12,751 bases of DNA from Nitrosomonadales bacterium. Lineage in GTDB: Bacteria > Pseudomonadota > Gammaproteobacteria > Burkholderiales > Sulfuricellaceae. Every line of letters starts with the position of its first letter. Within the stretch, counting starts at the first letter, position 1. The notes under the pieces are model-generated. The model was not told where the DNA came from. It was given only the letters and a program-made list of their open reading frames with translations, and did no database searches. Positions 1 through 6,535 of the stretch are shown in pieces. The stretch covers positions 1,228 through 13,978 of the forward strand of contig PQAG01000149.1 in assembly GCA_003104895.1 (NCBI GenBank). Reading direction: 5' to 3'. The position numbers and the translations under genes were made by a program.

Positions 1-1
1 C

Positions 2-742
2 AGCCTGCGCACCGGCATCATGGCCGGCGCGCCCTGCCCGCCGCCCCTGATGCGGCGCGTGATCGACGAAATGCACTGTTCCGGGATCCTCATCGGCTAC
101 GGCGAAACCGAGGCTTCCCCCCTGACCCACTTGACTTCGCGCGACGACAGCTTCGAGCGCCGCATCGAGACCGTGGGCACCAATCTTCCCCACCAGGAAG
201 TGAAGGTGGTCCGCATGGACAGCGGCTTGACGGTGGCGACGGGCGAAGTGGGGGAAATCTGCTTCCGCGGCCACCACGTCATGAAAGGCTATTACGGCGA
301 CCCGGAGGCCACCCGCAAGGCCATCGACGCCAGCGGCTGGCTGCACTCGGGCGACCTCGGCACCATGGACGAAGACGGCTATGTGCGCATCACCGGCCGG
401 CTCAAGGAGATGATCATCCGCGGCGGCGAGAACATCTACCCGCGCGAGATCGAGGAATTCCTCTTCACCCACCCCAAGGTCGCCCAGGTGGCGGTGTTCG
501 GCCTGCCGGACGCTTTCTACGGCGAGGAAATCATGGCCTGGGTCCAGCTGCGGGCGGGCCAGAGCGCCAGCGAGGAAGAGCTGCGGGAATTCTGCCGCGG
601 CAGCATCGCCCATTTCAAGATTCCCCGCTGGATCTGGTTCGTGGAGGAATTCCCCGCCACCGTCACCGGCAAGCTGCAGAAATTCCGCATGCGCGAGATC
701 GCGCTGGAAAAAATGGGGCAGGGGCAGACCGGCCAGACATGA
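2..742 (+). CDS. Acyl-CoA synthetase (AMP-forming), C-terminal part, 5' truncated by window edge
   Basis: ANL-superfamily enzyme that activates a carboxylic acid as acyl-AMP and transfers it to CoA. The frame is open to the left edge (it reads from base 2), so the ATG at 20 is internal and about half of a usual 540-570 residue protein is missing. Counting from that ATG, the adenylate-binding motif GYGETEASP lies near residues 27-35. The SGDLG...GYVRITGRLKEMIIRGG stretch, with the hinge and ribose-binding Asp, lies near 111-136. ENIYPREIE opens the mobile C-terminal domain, and VTGKLQKF near the end carries the catalytic lysine. The overall pattern resembles medium/long-chain fatty-acyl-CoA ligases rather than MenE or acetyl-CoA synthetase, but the acid substrate cannot be read from this half. 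It ends 67 bases before the PilZ gene on the same strand. Confidence 0.93.
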   Translation, partial: SLRTGIMAGAPCPPPLMRRVIDEMHCSGILIGYGETEASPLTHLTSRDDSFERRIETVGTNLPHQEVKVVRMDSGLTVATGEVGEICFRGHHVMKGYYGDPEATRKAIDASGWLHSGDLGTMDEDGYVRITGRLKEMIIRGGENIYPREIEEFLFTHPKVAQVAVFGLPDAFYGEEIMAWVQLRAGQSASEEELREFCRGSIAHFKIPRWIWFVEEFPATVTGKLQKFRMREIALEKMGQGQTGQT

Positions 743-809
743 GCTTGCTGGCGCTTGCATGGCAAGTGATGGGAACACGATCAAATGAACAATTAGCGGG
801 AGTTGTGCG

Positions 810-1700
810 ATGAACCTTCAAGCCGTGACCATCGATGATGTACCCATCGGCATGCCGCTGCCCTGGCAGCTTTATGACCGCTACGGTTATACGCTGTTTG
901 CCCGGGGAGAAATCATCGCCCACCGGCAGCTGCTGAAAAACCTGCTGGCCGGCGAGCTGTTCAGGGATGTCGATGCGCTCCCCCCGGCCAAGGATGTTCC
1001 GGAATGGGTGGAGCACAAGGATCTGCCGCCAGCTGAAATCTTTCCGCCCCATGACATCAGGCCCCAGATAGGGGAACGGGTGCTGCTTCGCCTGCTCGGC
1101 AGGGATTTTCAGGCCTATCAGCATGCCAGCCTGATCGGCTACATCAAGGGCCAGAGCATCCTGATCACGACGCCTGTCGATGCAGGCCAGCGGATCATGC
1201 TGACGGATGGCGAGCAGGTGGAAGCGCGCATGGTTTCCGGCAGCAACATTTATGTCTTCCAGTCCATGATCCTGCGGGTATGCATCAGCCCCTCGCATTA
1301 CTTCCATCTGGCCTACCCCGCTAGAGTGCGGGCTCAGAAGCTGCGCAGCTCGCCCTGGGCCAGGGTGGACCTTAGCGCTGCCGCCTCCAATCCACAGGGC
1401 GCCCAGGAAGTGGCGCGCATCGTCAATCTCAGCCTGGGCGGCGCACAGCTTCACATCCCTGGCGCGCTGGGCAGGAAAAACGACGCCCTGCGCATCACCT
1501 TCCATGTCAGCGTGGCGGGGCTGGAAACGACGCTGGCGCTGGATGCCTCGATCCAGCATGTTCGTCCTGCCAGGTCCGGCCAGGACTGGGCGCAGCAATC
1601 TCTGGAATATGGCGTGGAATTCCGCGGGCTTTCCACCCAGGACGCGCTTTGGCTCAGGAGCCTGGTTTACCAGCGCATCGCCGAGGGATATCCGGCATAG
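810..1700 (+). CDS. PilZ-domain (YcgR/flagellar-brake type) cyclic-di-GMP receptor with altered RxxxR motif
   Basis: A 296-residue cytoplasmic protein without signal peptide or membrane segment. Residues 11-55 (VPIGMPLPWQLYDRYG...) resemble the N-terminal segment seen before several c-di-GMP signalling domains in betaproteobacteria. Residues 85-170 look like the YcgR N-terminal (PilZN) domain, and 175-290 are a PilZ domain with the conserved N206-x-S208-x-x-G211. PilZ proteins of this kind bind c-di-GMP and act on flagella or surface polymers. The first PilZ motif, normally RxxxR, reads R179-S-S-P-W183-A-R185, so the second arginine is displaced by two residues. The start is supported by GGGAG at 798-802, seven bases before the ATG. 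No target gene is adjacent. The family call is firm. Ability to bind c-di-GMP is uncertain because of the motif change. Confidence 0.85.
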   Translation: MNLQAVTIDDVPIGMPLPWQLYDRYGYTLFARGEIIAHRQLLKNLLAGELFRDVDALPPAKDVPEWVEHKDLPPAEIFPPHDIRPQIGERVLLRLLGRDFQAYQHASLIGYIKGQSILITTPVDAGQRIMLTDGEQVEARMVSGSNIYVFQSMILRVCISPSHYFHLAYPARVRAQKLRSSPWARVDLSAAASNPQGAQEVARIVNLSLGGAQLHIPGALGRKNDALRITFHVSVAGLETTLALDASIQHVRPARSGQDWAQQSLEYGVEFRGLSTQDALWLRSLVYQRIAEGYPA

Positions 1701-1800
1701 TTCCGGAAATACCGTGGCGGGGCGCAAGATGCACGCCAAGTTTCAGAGAAATGGTCTGTGCATTCTATCTAAGGGAGAAGAACATTAAGGTTGAGCGAGC

Positions 1801-3117
1801 ATGCTGAGGCCGCAGGAAATTGAACTGACCTGCAACTCGTACTACGAGGCGAGTGTGCCGCGCCCGTCGGCCTGTTTGCCTCTGGCGGGGCGCATCATCG
1901 CCGATGTCTGCGTGGTCGGCGGCGGTTACGCCGGCCTGTCGGCCGCGCTCGAACTGGCTGAGCGCGGTTATTCGGTGGCGCTGCTGGAGGCGCAGCAGGC
2001 CGGTTGGGGGGCTTCCGGAAGAAATGGCGGCCAGGCGCTGGCCGGCTTCGGTTTCGCCGGCCAGGAGGCGATCGAGGTGCAATTGCCCCCAGCGGATGCG
2101 CGCCGCGCCTGGGATATCACGGTTGAAGCCCTGCAGTTGCTGCGCACGCGCATCGACAGGCATGCCATTGAGTGCGATTATGTGTCCGGCCAGCTCACCT
2201 TGGCCGTCAACGCCAGAAAGGCTCGGGCGCTGGAGGCGTGGACCAGCCGTGTGGTGCGTTCCTATGATTATCCGCTGCAGCCCATCGGCGCCGCCGAGGT
2301 GGGCAACTGGATCGCCAGCGAGCGCTTCCATTCGGGGGTCTTTGATGCGCAGTCTGGCCACCTCCACCCCTTGAAATATTGTCTCGGTCTGGCCGCTGCG
2401 GCGCGCGCCGCCGCAGTGCGGATTTTCGAAAATTCGGCGGCCATCCAGATCGAGCGCGGCGACAAGCCTGTAGTCAAGACGGCGCAAGGCGAGGTTGCCT
2501 GCCGCTTCGTGGTGCTGGCCGGCAATGTCTACCTGGCTGAATTCGGCAAGCGCGTTGCACCGGAACTGAAACCTCGCATCATGCCGGTCGGCACCTACAT
2601 CATCGCCACCGAGCCGATGGCCAGGGAGCGCGCTGAGGCGCTGATCCGCCAGCGTGCGGCAGCGTTCGACACCAATCTGGTGCTCGACTATTTCCGCGTG
2701 ACTGCCGACAACCGGCTGCTCTTCGGCGGGGGCGAAAGCTACAGTACCGTGACGCCGCGCAATCTGGCGGGGCGGATGAGGCAGCGGATGCTGGCGGTTT
2801 TCCCGCAGCTGGCGGATCTGAAAGTGCCCTACACGTGGGGCGGCTTTGTCGACATCACCATGAATCAGGCGCCCGATTTCGGCCGCCTGGGCAGCAATGT
2901 CTATTACCTGCAAGGCTTTTCCGGTCATGGTCTGGTGCTGGCGGGCATGGCGGGTAAACTGGCGGCTGAGGCCATTGCCGGGCAGGCGGAGCGCTTCGAT
3001 CTGCTTTCGCGCATCAGGCATCATCCGTTTCCGGGTGGCGCGCTGCTGCGCACACCGGCGCTGGTGCTGGGGATGTTCTATTACCGGTTGCGGGATCTGT
3101 TCGAGGGACGGCATTGA
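1801..3117 (+). CDS. PuuB-like FAD-dependent amine oxidoreductase (gamma-glutamylputrescine oxidase family)
   Basis: DAO-fold flavoenzyme of 438 residues, similar over its whole length to E. coli PuuB (426), which oxidises gamma-glutamylputrescine to the aminoaldehyde and H2O2. An N-terminal NSYYEASVPR stretch is followed by the dinucleotide fold VVGGGYAGLSAALELAERG (residues 38-56) with E63 for the FAD ribose, then WGASGRNGGQ (69-78) and the C-terminal FAD-contacting S374-G-H-G377. The ATG at 1801 is the first possible start, because the frame has a stop at 1792-1794; AAGG at 1787-1790 is a modest ribosome site. The stop overlaps the start of homospermidine synthase by 4 bases, so the two are translationally coupled and the substrate is probably a polyamine or a derivative. 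No puuA, puuC or puuD lies in the window, so the exact substrate is not established. Other DAO amine oxidases (OrdL type) are the alternative. Confidence 0.85.
   Translation: MLRPQEIELTCNSYYEASVPRPSACLPLAGRIIADVCVVGGGYAGLSAALELAERGYSVALLEAQQAGWGASGRNGGQALAGFGFAGQEAIEVQLPPADARRAWDITVEALQLLRTRIDRHAIECDYVSGQLTLAVNARKARALEAWTSRVVRSYDYPLQPIGAAEVGNWIASERFHSGVFDAQSGHLHPLKYCLGLAAAARAAAVRIFENSAAIQIERGDKPVVKTAQGEVACRFVVLAGNVYLAEFGKRVAPELKPRIMPVGTYIIATEPMARERAEALIRQRAAAFDTNLVLDYFRVTADNRLLFGGGESYSTVTPRNLAGRMRQRMLAVFPQLADLKVPYTWGGFVDITMNQAPDFGRLGSNVYYLQGFSGHGLVLAGMAGKLAAEAIAGQAERFDLLSRIRHHPFPGGALLRTPALVLGMFYYRLRDLFEGRH
3103..3108 (+). promoter_or_regulatory. Ribosome binding site fixing the TTG start of hss
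   Basis: GAGGGA lies five bases before the TTG at 3114-3116 and inside the end of the upstream oxidase gene. Together with the TTGA start/stop overlap it supports TTG as the real start. The next in-frame candidates, GTG at 3135 and a Met at residue 16, lack such a site and would cut into or run up against the Rossmann fold. Confidence 0.65.
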
Positions 3118-4532
3118 AAACCGAGATCAAAAATGTGCATTTCCCCGGCAAGCTGGTGATGGTGGGCTTTGGCAGCATAGGCCAGGCCGTGCTGCCGCTG
3201 CTGTTTCGGCACCTTGAGATCCAGCCGCAACAGATCAAGATAATTGCCGCACATGAGGGTGGCGCAGCCATCGCCCGCGAATTTGGCGTGGCCTTCACGC
3301 TGCACACGCTGACAAGGGAAAACTATTGCTCCTTGCTTGAGCCGTGGCTTGGGAAGGGCGATTTCCTGCTCAATCTCTCGGTGGATGTCTCCAGCCTCGC
3401 GCTGATCGAGTTGTGCCGCCGGCGTGAGGCTCTTTACCTGGACACCTGCATCGAACCGTGGGCTGGCGGTTACACCGACAGTTTGAAGCCGGCAGCGCAG
3501 CGCACCAATTACGCGCTGCGTGAAAATGTCCTGGCCTACGGGCGCGCCAACGGGCCGGGCCCGACCGCTGTGGTGACGCAAGGGGCCAATCCCGGCCTGG
3601 CTTCGGTTTTTGTCAAACAGGCGCTGCTTGATATCGCGCTGGACAACGGCGTTGCAGTGAAAAAACCGGCATGCCATGAGGACTGGGCCAGGCTGGCCCG
3701 TCTGCTCGGCATCAAGGTGATTCATATCGCCGAACGCGATACCCAGACTACGGTCCGTCGCAAGCAGCGCGGCGAATTCGTCAACACCTGGTCGGTGGAC
3801 GGCTTCATCTCCGAGGGGCTCCAGCCTTCGGAATTGGGGTGGGGCACGCATGAGCGCCATTGGCCGGCCGAAGGCGCGCGGCACGAATCGGGCTGCGACG
3901 CCTGCATCTACCTCAACCGCCCCGGCGCCGCCACCCGCGTGCGCAGCTGGACGCCCCTGGAAGGGCCTTACCACGGTTTCATGATCACGCATGGCGAGTC
4001 CATCTCCATCGCCGATCACCTTACGCTCAGGGAAAACGGTGCGGTGATCTACCGGCCAACGGTCCATTACGCCTACCAACCCTGTGACGATGCGCTCCTC
4101 TCGATGCACGAAATGGCGGGCAGGAACTGGCAGCCGCAGCGCGACCGGCGGATCATCTGCGACGAAATCACTGCCGGCATGGATGAGCTTGGGGTGCTGC
4201 TGATGGGCGGCGCAAAAGGGGCCTACTGGTACGGGTCGCGCCTTTCCATCGAGGAGGCGCGGCAACTCGCCCCCTACAACAACGCCACCAGCATGCAGGT
4301 GGCCGCCGGGGTTCTGGGCGGCATGGTGTGGGCGCTACGCAATCCGCGCGCGGGCGTGGTGGAGCCTGACGATCTCGACTATGAGGCCGTGCTGGAAATC
4401 GCCAAACCGTATCTGGGCGAGGTGGTGGGAGTCTACGGCGACTGGACGCCGCTGCGCGACAGAGGCCGGCCATTCAGTGAGGAGCTGGACAGGGACGATC
4501 CGTGGCAGTTCAGGAATGTGCGTGTGACGTAA
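3114..4532 (+). CDS. hss: Homospermidine synthase
   Basis: NAD+-dependent enzyme that condenses two putrescines (or spermidine plus putrescine) into sym-homospermidine. Its 472 residues match the usual bacterial length of about 470-480. The N-terminal Rossmann fold carries VMVGFGSIGQ (residues 16-24), followed by LYLDTCIEPW (108-116), the GANPG motif (157-161), an EDW segment near 190, and IHIAERDTQ (203-211), which is characteristic of the family. The C-terminal part keeps NNATSMQVAAGVLGG. Translation starts at a TTG overlapping the stop of the PuuB-like gene, so oxidase and synthase are made together. A coupled oxidase could recycle or limit homospermidine or channel an aminoaldehyde, but that is inference. 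The related saccharopine dehydrogenase group is the only realistic alternative and fits less well. Confidence 0.93.
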   Translation: MKTEIKNVHFPGKLVMVGFGSIGQAVLPLLFRHLEIQPQQIKIIAAHEGGAAIAREFGVAFTLHTLTRENYCSLLEPWLGKGDFLLNLSVDVSSLALIELCRRREALYLDTCIEPWAGGYTDSLKPAAQRTNYALRENVLAYGRANGPGPTAVVTQGANPGLASVFVKQALLDIALDNGVAVKKPACHEDWARLARLLGIKVIHIAERDTQTTVRRKQRGEFVNTWSVDGFISEGLQPSELGWGTHERHWPAEGARHESGCDACIYLNRPGAATRVRSWTPLEGPYHGFMITHGESISIADHLTLRENGAVIYRPTVHYAYQPCDDALLSMHEMAGRNWQPQRDRRIICDEITAGMDELGVLLMGGAKGAYWYGSRLSIEEARQLAPYNNATSMQVAAGVLGGMVWALRNPRAGVVEPDDLDYEAVLEIAKPYLGEVVGVYGDWTPLRDRGRPFSEELDRDDPWQFRNVRVT

Positions 4533-4553
4533 ACGAAACATTGGCACTGAAGC

Positions 4554-4611
4554 CTTGCAATCAGCAATCTTCTGGATATCCGTGAATATTCGGAAAACGC
4601 ATGATTGCAAG
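4554..4611. repeat. Perfect 10-base inverted repeat enclosing two small palindromes in the convergent gap
   Basis: CTTGCAATCA (4554-4563) is mirrored exactly by TGATTGCAAG (4602-4611). The 38-base interval holds the 8-base palindromes GGATATCC (4574-4581) and GAATATTC (4584-4591). It lies 21 bases after the hss stop and 65 bases beyond the hpf-type stop, in the 144-base gap between convergent genes. No T-run follows on either strand, so it is not a classical intrinsic terminator. It may form an mRNA 3' structure in either direction or be a protein-binding site. Confidence 0.5.
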
Positions 4612-4633
4612 ACCCCGGAGTTGCTGGGTGGAT

Positions 4634-4661
4634 CAGGCCCGAACCGTGAGAGTCCGGGCTG
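4634..4661. repeat. GC-rich hairpin near the 3' end of the hpf-type gene
   Basis: CAGGCCCG (4634-4641) pairs with CGGGCTG (4655-4661) if one G is bulged, leaving a loop of about 13 bases. An A7 run (4664-4670) sits on the hpf side, which on the minus strand is a T7 run that comes before the stem. The order is therefore wrong for a standard intrinsic terminator on either strand. It may still slow transcription or protect a 3' end. Confidence 0.35.
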
Positions 4662-4676
4662 TTAAAAAAAGAATTC

Positions 4677-5222
4677 CTAGCCGGGAAATTGGTGCTTGCC
4701 GACGCTGACTCGCTTCGCCTGCAACCCTTCCGCAGCGGCTTCCTCGATGAACTGGACCTGGTTGCCGACTTCGAGCTTGTCAAAATTGGGATGTGCCACG
4801 TTGTCGCGGTTGAAATAATATTCCTGGCCGTCCGCTGTTTCGATGAAGCCGAAACCATCCTCGAATAGCCTGGCGACATGCCCATGCAGTTCGCCCTCAT
4901 GGGTCTTGGTGTCGCCGCGCTGGCGCCGCCCGTAATCCTCCAGCTGGCGCCGGGCTGCATCGAAGGCATCCCGCAGCGCCACGTAGACGTCTTCATGCAT
5001 GTCGCGGCTGACTACCAATTCGCTGCCGGGGACGGTGATGTCCAGCCTTACGTTGAAGAGATTGCCCTGCTGCTTGTGTTTTCCTGCAATTTCCACCGTG
5101 GCCTTGGTGCCGATGATGTTGGAATAAAAAGACTCCAGTTTTTCCACCTTCTCCCTGATGTGTGTTTCCACCGCATCGGATTGGGGCATGTTGCGAAATA
5201 CGATTTGGAGTTGGCGTTGCAT
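4677..5222 (-). CDS. HPF/RaiA-type ribosome hibernation factor fused to a cold-shock domain
   Basis: Residues 1-100 are an HPF/RaiA domain (QIVFRNMPQSDAVETHI at the start, LQIVFR fold, VALRDAFDAARRQLEDY helix), which binds the 30S decoding centre and silences ribosomes. Residues 112-175 form a cold-shock-like OB fold with the RNP1-like DGFGFIET (122-129) and RNP2-like YYFNRDNV (135-142), separated by a short charged linker. The total of 181 residues is longer than short HPF (about 95) and similar to long HPF, but the C-terminal ribosome-dimerisation domain of long HPF is replaced by the RNA-binding fold. A strong ribosome site, AAGGGAGGT, lies at 5229-5237. It follows the two-CBS gene by 17 bases and is almost certainly cotranscribed with it. 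Function beyond ribosome binding is inferred. Confidence 0.88.
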   Translation of the reverse strand: MQRQLQIVFRNMPQSDAVETHIREKVEKLESFYSNIIGTKATVEIAGKHKQQGNLFNVRLDITVPGSELVVSRDMHEDVYVALRDAFDAARRQLEDYGRRQRGDTKTHEGELHGHVARLFEDGFGFIETADGQEYYFNRDNVAHPNFDKLEVGNQVQFIEEAAAEGLQAKRVSVGKHQFPG

Positions 5223-5228
5223 GGTAAT

Positions 5229-5237
5229 ACCTCCCTT
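5229..5237 (-). promoter_or_regulatory. Strong ribosome binding site of the HPF-CSD gene
   Basis: On the minus strand this reads AAGGGAGGT, six bases before the ATG at 5222. It lies in the 17-base gap after the CBS gene and fixes the start. Confidence 0.75.
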
Positions 5238-5239
5238 GA

Positions 5240-5689
5240 TTAGAGCCTGGTTTTGGCCTCGCGCACCTGTTCGCGCGGGGCGACTTTGGCCAGTTCTGCC
5301 ATTTCCTCGGCCAGAAGGTCGAGTATGTCGTCTGCCGACACGATTCCTTCAAGCCCTCCTTCCTGGTTGACGACCGGGATCCGCCGTATGCCCTTGGTGC
5401 GCATCAGCCGGATGGTTTCGAACACGCCTTCATCATCCTGCACGCTGACCAGTTGCGGGCCCATGATGTCGCCCACGCTGAATTCCTCGATATTCAGGGA
5501 TTTTGCAATGATTTCGATGACGATGTCGCGATCGGTGACAATGCCGACCGGCACGCGCTTGCCGGCAGCCTCATCCACGACCACCAGGTCGCCTACATGG
5601 TACTGGCGCATGAGTTGCGCCGCTTCCGGGATGCTTGTTTTTCTCGTGGCGAACACGACTTCCCGGTTACAGAATTCACTGATGGGCAT
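5240..5689 (-). CDS. Two-CBS-domain regulatory protein
   Basis: A 149-residue protein made almost entirely of a CBS pair (Bateman module). CBS1 covers about residues 5-62, ending in GIVTDRDIV (49-57), and CBS2 about 73-130, ending in GIVSADDIL (115-123). A short charged C-terminal tail follows. There is no catalytic, transport or DNA-binding domain. Such stand-alone pairs usually sense AMP, ATP or related adenosyl ligands and act on a partner protein. The two TDRD/SADD loops carry the Asp expected to contact the ligand ribose. Start: GGGAGGAAA at 5695-5703 ahead of the ATG. It is the first gene of a two-gene unit with the HPF-cold-shock fusion, suggesting that energy status and ribosome silencing are co-regulated. 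The ligand cannot be told from sequence. Confidence 0.92.
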   Translation of the reverse strand: MPISEFCNREVVFATRKTSIPEAAQLMRQYHVGDLVVVDEAAGKRVPVGIVTDRDIVIEIIAKSLNIEEFSVGDIMGPQLVSVQDDEGVFETIRLMRTKGIRRIPVVNQEGGLEGIVSADDILDLLAEEMAELAKVAPREQVREAKTRL

Positions 5690-5712
5690 CGCTGTTTCCT
5701 CCCGATGGGTTG

Positions 5713-5728
5713 TGCCTAGAGCTAGGCA
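5713..5728. repeat. Short inverted repeat in the leader of the CBS-HPF unit
   Basis: TGCCTAG (5713-5719) and CTAGGCA (5722-5728) are perfect 7-base arms around AG. They lie between the candidate promoter and the ribosome site of the CBS gene, 24 bases before the ATG. It could be an operator or a small mRNA hairpin; nothing in the sequence decides between them. Confidence 0.4.
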
Positions 5729-5751
5729 AAGTGAATTTGGAAAGCAATTCC

Positions 5752-5780
5752 AGTATAGAACTATTGGCTAGCGTTGTGGA
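5752..5780 (-). promoter_or_regulatory. Candidate sigma-70-type promoter for the CBS-HPF unit
   Basis: On the minus strand TCCACA (5775-5780; 4 of 6 matches to TTGACA) and TATACT (5752-5757; 5 of 6 to TATAAT) are separated by exactly 17 bases. A start near 5745 would give a leader of about 56 bases containing the inverted repeat and the ribosome site. It lies in the 120-base gap after the amidohydrolase gene, where no terminator is visible, so read-through from the upstream cluster is also possible. Confidence 0.4.
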
Positions 5781-5809
5781 GCAAAAAAATCACAAATCAG
5801 GGGCTGTAC

Positions 5810-6529
5810 TTACCCTTCTGGAACAAGGCCGGCTGCCCGGATGAAGGACTCGGTCACCCGGCCCCGCAATGCGCGCCAGTGGCGGCCTCCCTTGAGCACA
5901 TGCTTCTGGTTGATTTCCAGTTCGATGCCGGCATAAACTCCCGCCGGGAAGCGGCGGCGCAGGTAGGCGGTGAGGCCGTCTGACCTGCCTGCATAGGGGT
6001 AGTTGCGGCGCACTTTCAGCCCCGGTGCCAGCGTATTGAGCTGCGCCTGCCAGCGGCCGCACAGTTCAAGCTCGCCTTGCCGGGCCGGGTCGTAGAGCAG
6101 GCCGATATCGGCGTTGCGCACTTCGCCGTCCAGCTCCGGCGTGAAGCTGTGTGAGGCGACATGGATCACCCGGCCGCCGCGCGCAATCATCGCGGCGATC
6201 TCCGCCTCGACCTTGTTCCGGTAAGGGAGGTAATAATTTTCCAGTATCTCGCGCCGCACCGCGGCGGGTGCGCCCCGCGTGGCATCGGAATACAGGCGGG
6301 GATGGCCGATGGAACGGTTGAGGTCGATCAGCAGGCGGCTGGTGGTGGAGACGGACAGGGGCGAATCCAGGGACCCGGCCAGCTCCCTGGCCAGGGCCAG
6401 CGCACCGGCGTCAAAGCCGCGATGGGTTTGCAGCATATCCTCGAAGCCCGAAAAAAGGTGCCGGTAGCGGGGCGGGATGCGGTTCCCGCCATGTTCGCAG
6501 GTGATCAGGAAGTGGTCTTTTTTCGCCAT
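5810..6529 (-). CDS. N-formylglutamate amidohydrolase family protein
   Basis: A 239-residue zinc amidohydrolase of the HutG/N-formylglutamate deformylase family, which cleaves N-acyl glutamate-type amides. Visible motifs are ITCEHGGNRIP (residues 9-19, metal ligands), THRGFDAGA (35-43), RLLIDLNRS (65-73), VASHSFTP (124-131), DIGLLYD (141-147), NYPYAGRSDGLT (176-187) and GIELEIN (201-207). No histidine-utilisation genes are nearby. It starts 6 bases after the GCS2-type gene and has no clear ribosome site of its own, so it is probably translated by coupling. Its place after two amide-forming ligases suggests a role in removing a blocking group from, or hydrolysing, the product they make. Substrate is inferred; the family call is firm. 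Confidence 0.88.
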   Translation of the reverse strand: MAKKDHFLITCEHGGNRIPPRYRHLFSGFEDMLQTHRGFDAGALALARELAGSLDSPLSVSTTSRLLIDLNRSIGHPRLYSDATRGAPAAVRREILENYYLPYRNKVEAEIAAMIARGGRVIHVASHSFTPELDGEVRNADIGLLYDPARQGELELCGRWQAQLNTLAPGLKVRRNYPYAGRSDGLTAYLRRRFPAGVYAGIELEINQKHVLKGGRHWRALRGRVTESFIRAAGLVPEG

Positions 6530-6535
6530 GGCATG

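Noticed and set aside
754..766. CTTGC-ATG-GCAAG hairpin or sigma-54 promoter before the PilZ gene
   Set aside because: Arms are only 5 bases with a 3-base loop, and the spacing of the TGGC and TTGC elements does not fit a -24/-12 promoter.
663..1739. Minus-strand open frame of 358 codons opposite the PilZ gene
   Set aside because: It has no family motif and overlaps two supported plus-strand genes.
1765..3114. Long minus-strand open frame (449 codons) opposite the PuuB-like gene
   Set aside because: It is antisense to a gene with clear full-length homology. Its composition (His, Gln, Arg rich, no recognisable domain) is typical of the complementary strand of GC-rich genes.
3081..4265. Long minus-strand open frame (394 codons) opposite hss
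   Set aside because: Antisense shadow of homospermidine synthase with no recognisable domain.
4664..4690. Intrinsic terminator for the HPF fusion gene using the T7 run on the minus strand
   Set aside because: Only a 4-base stem (TTCC/GGAA) overlapping the stop codon precedes the T-run; the stronger hairpin lies after it.
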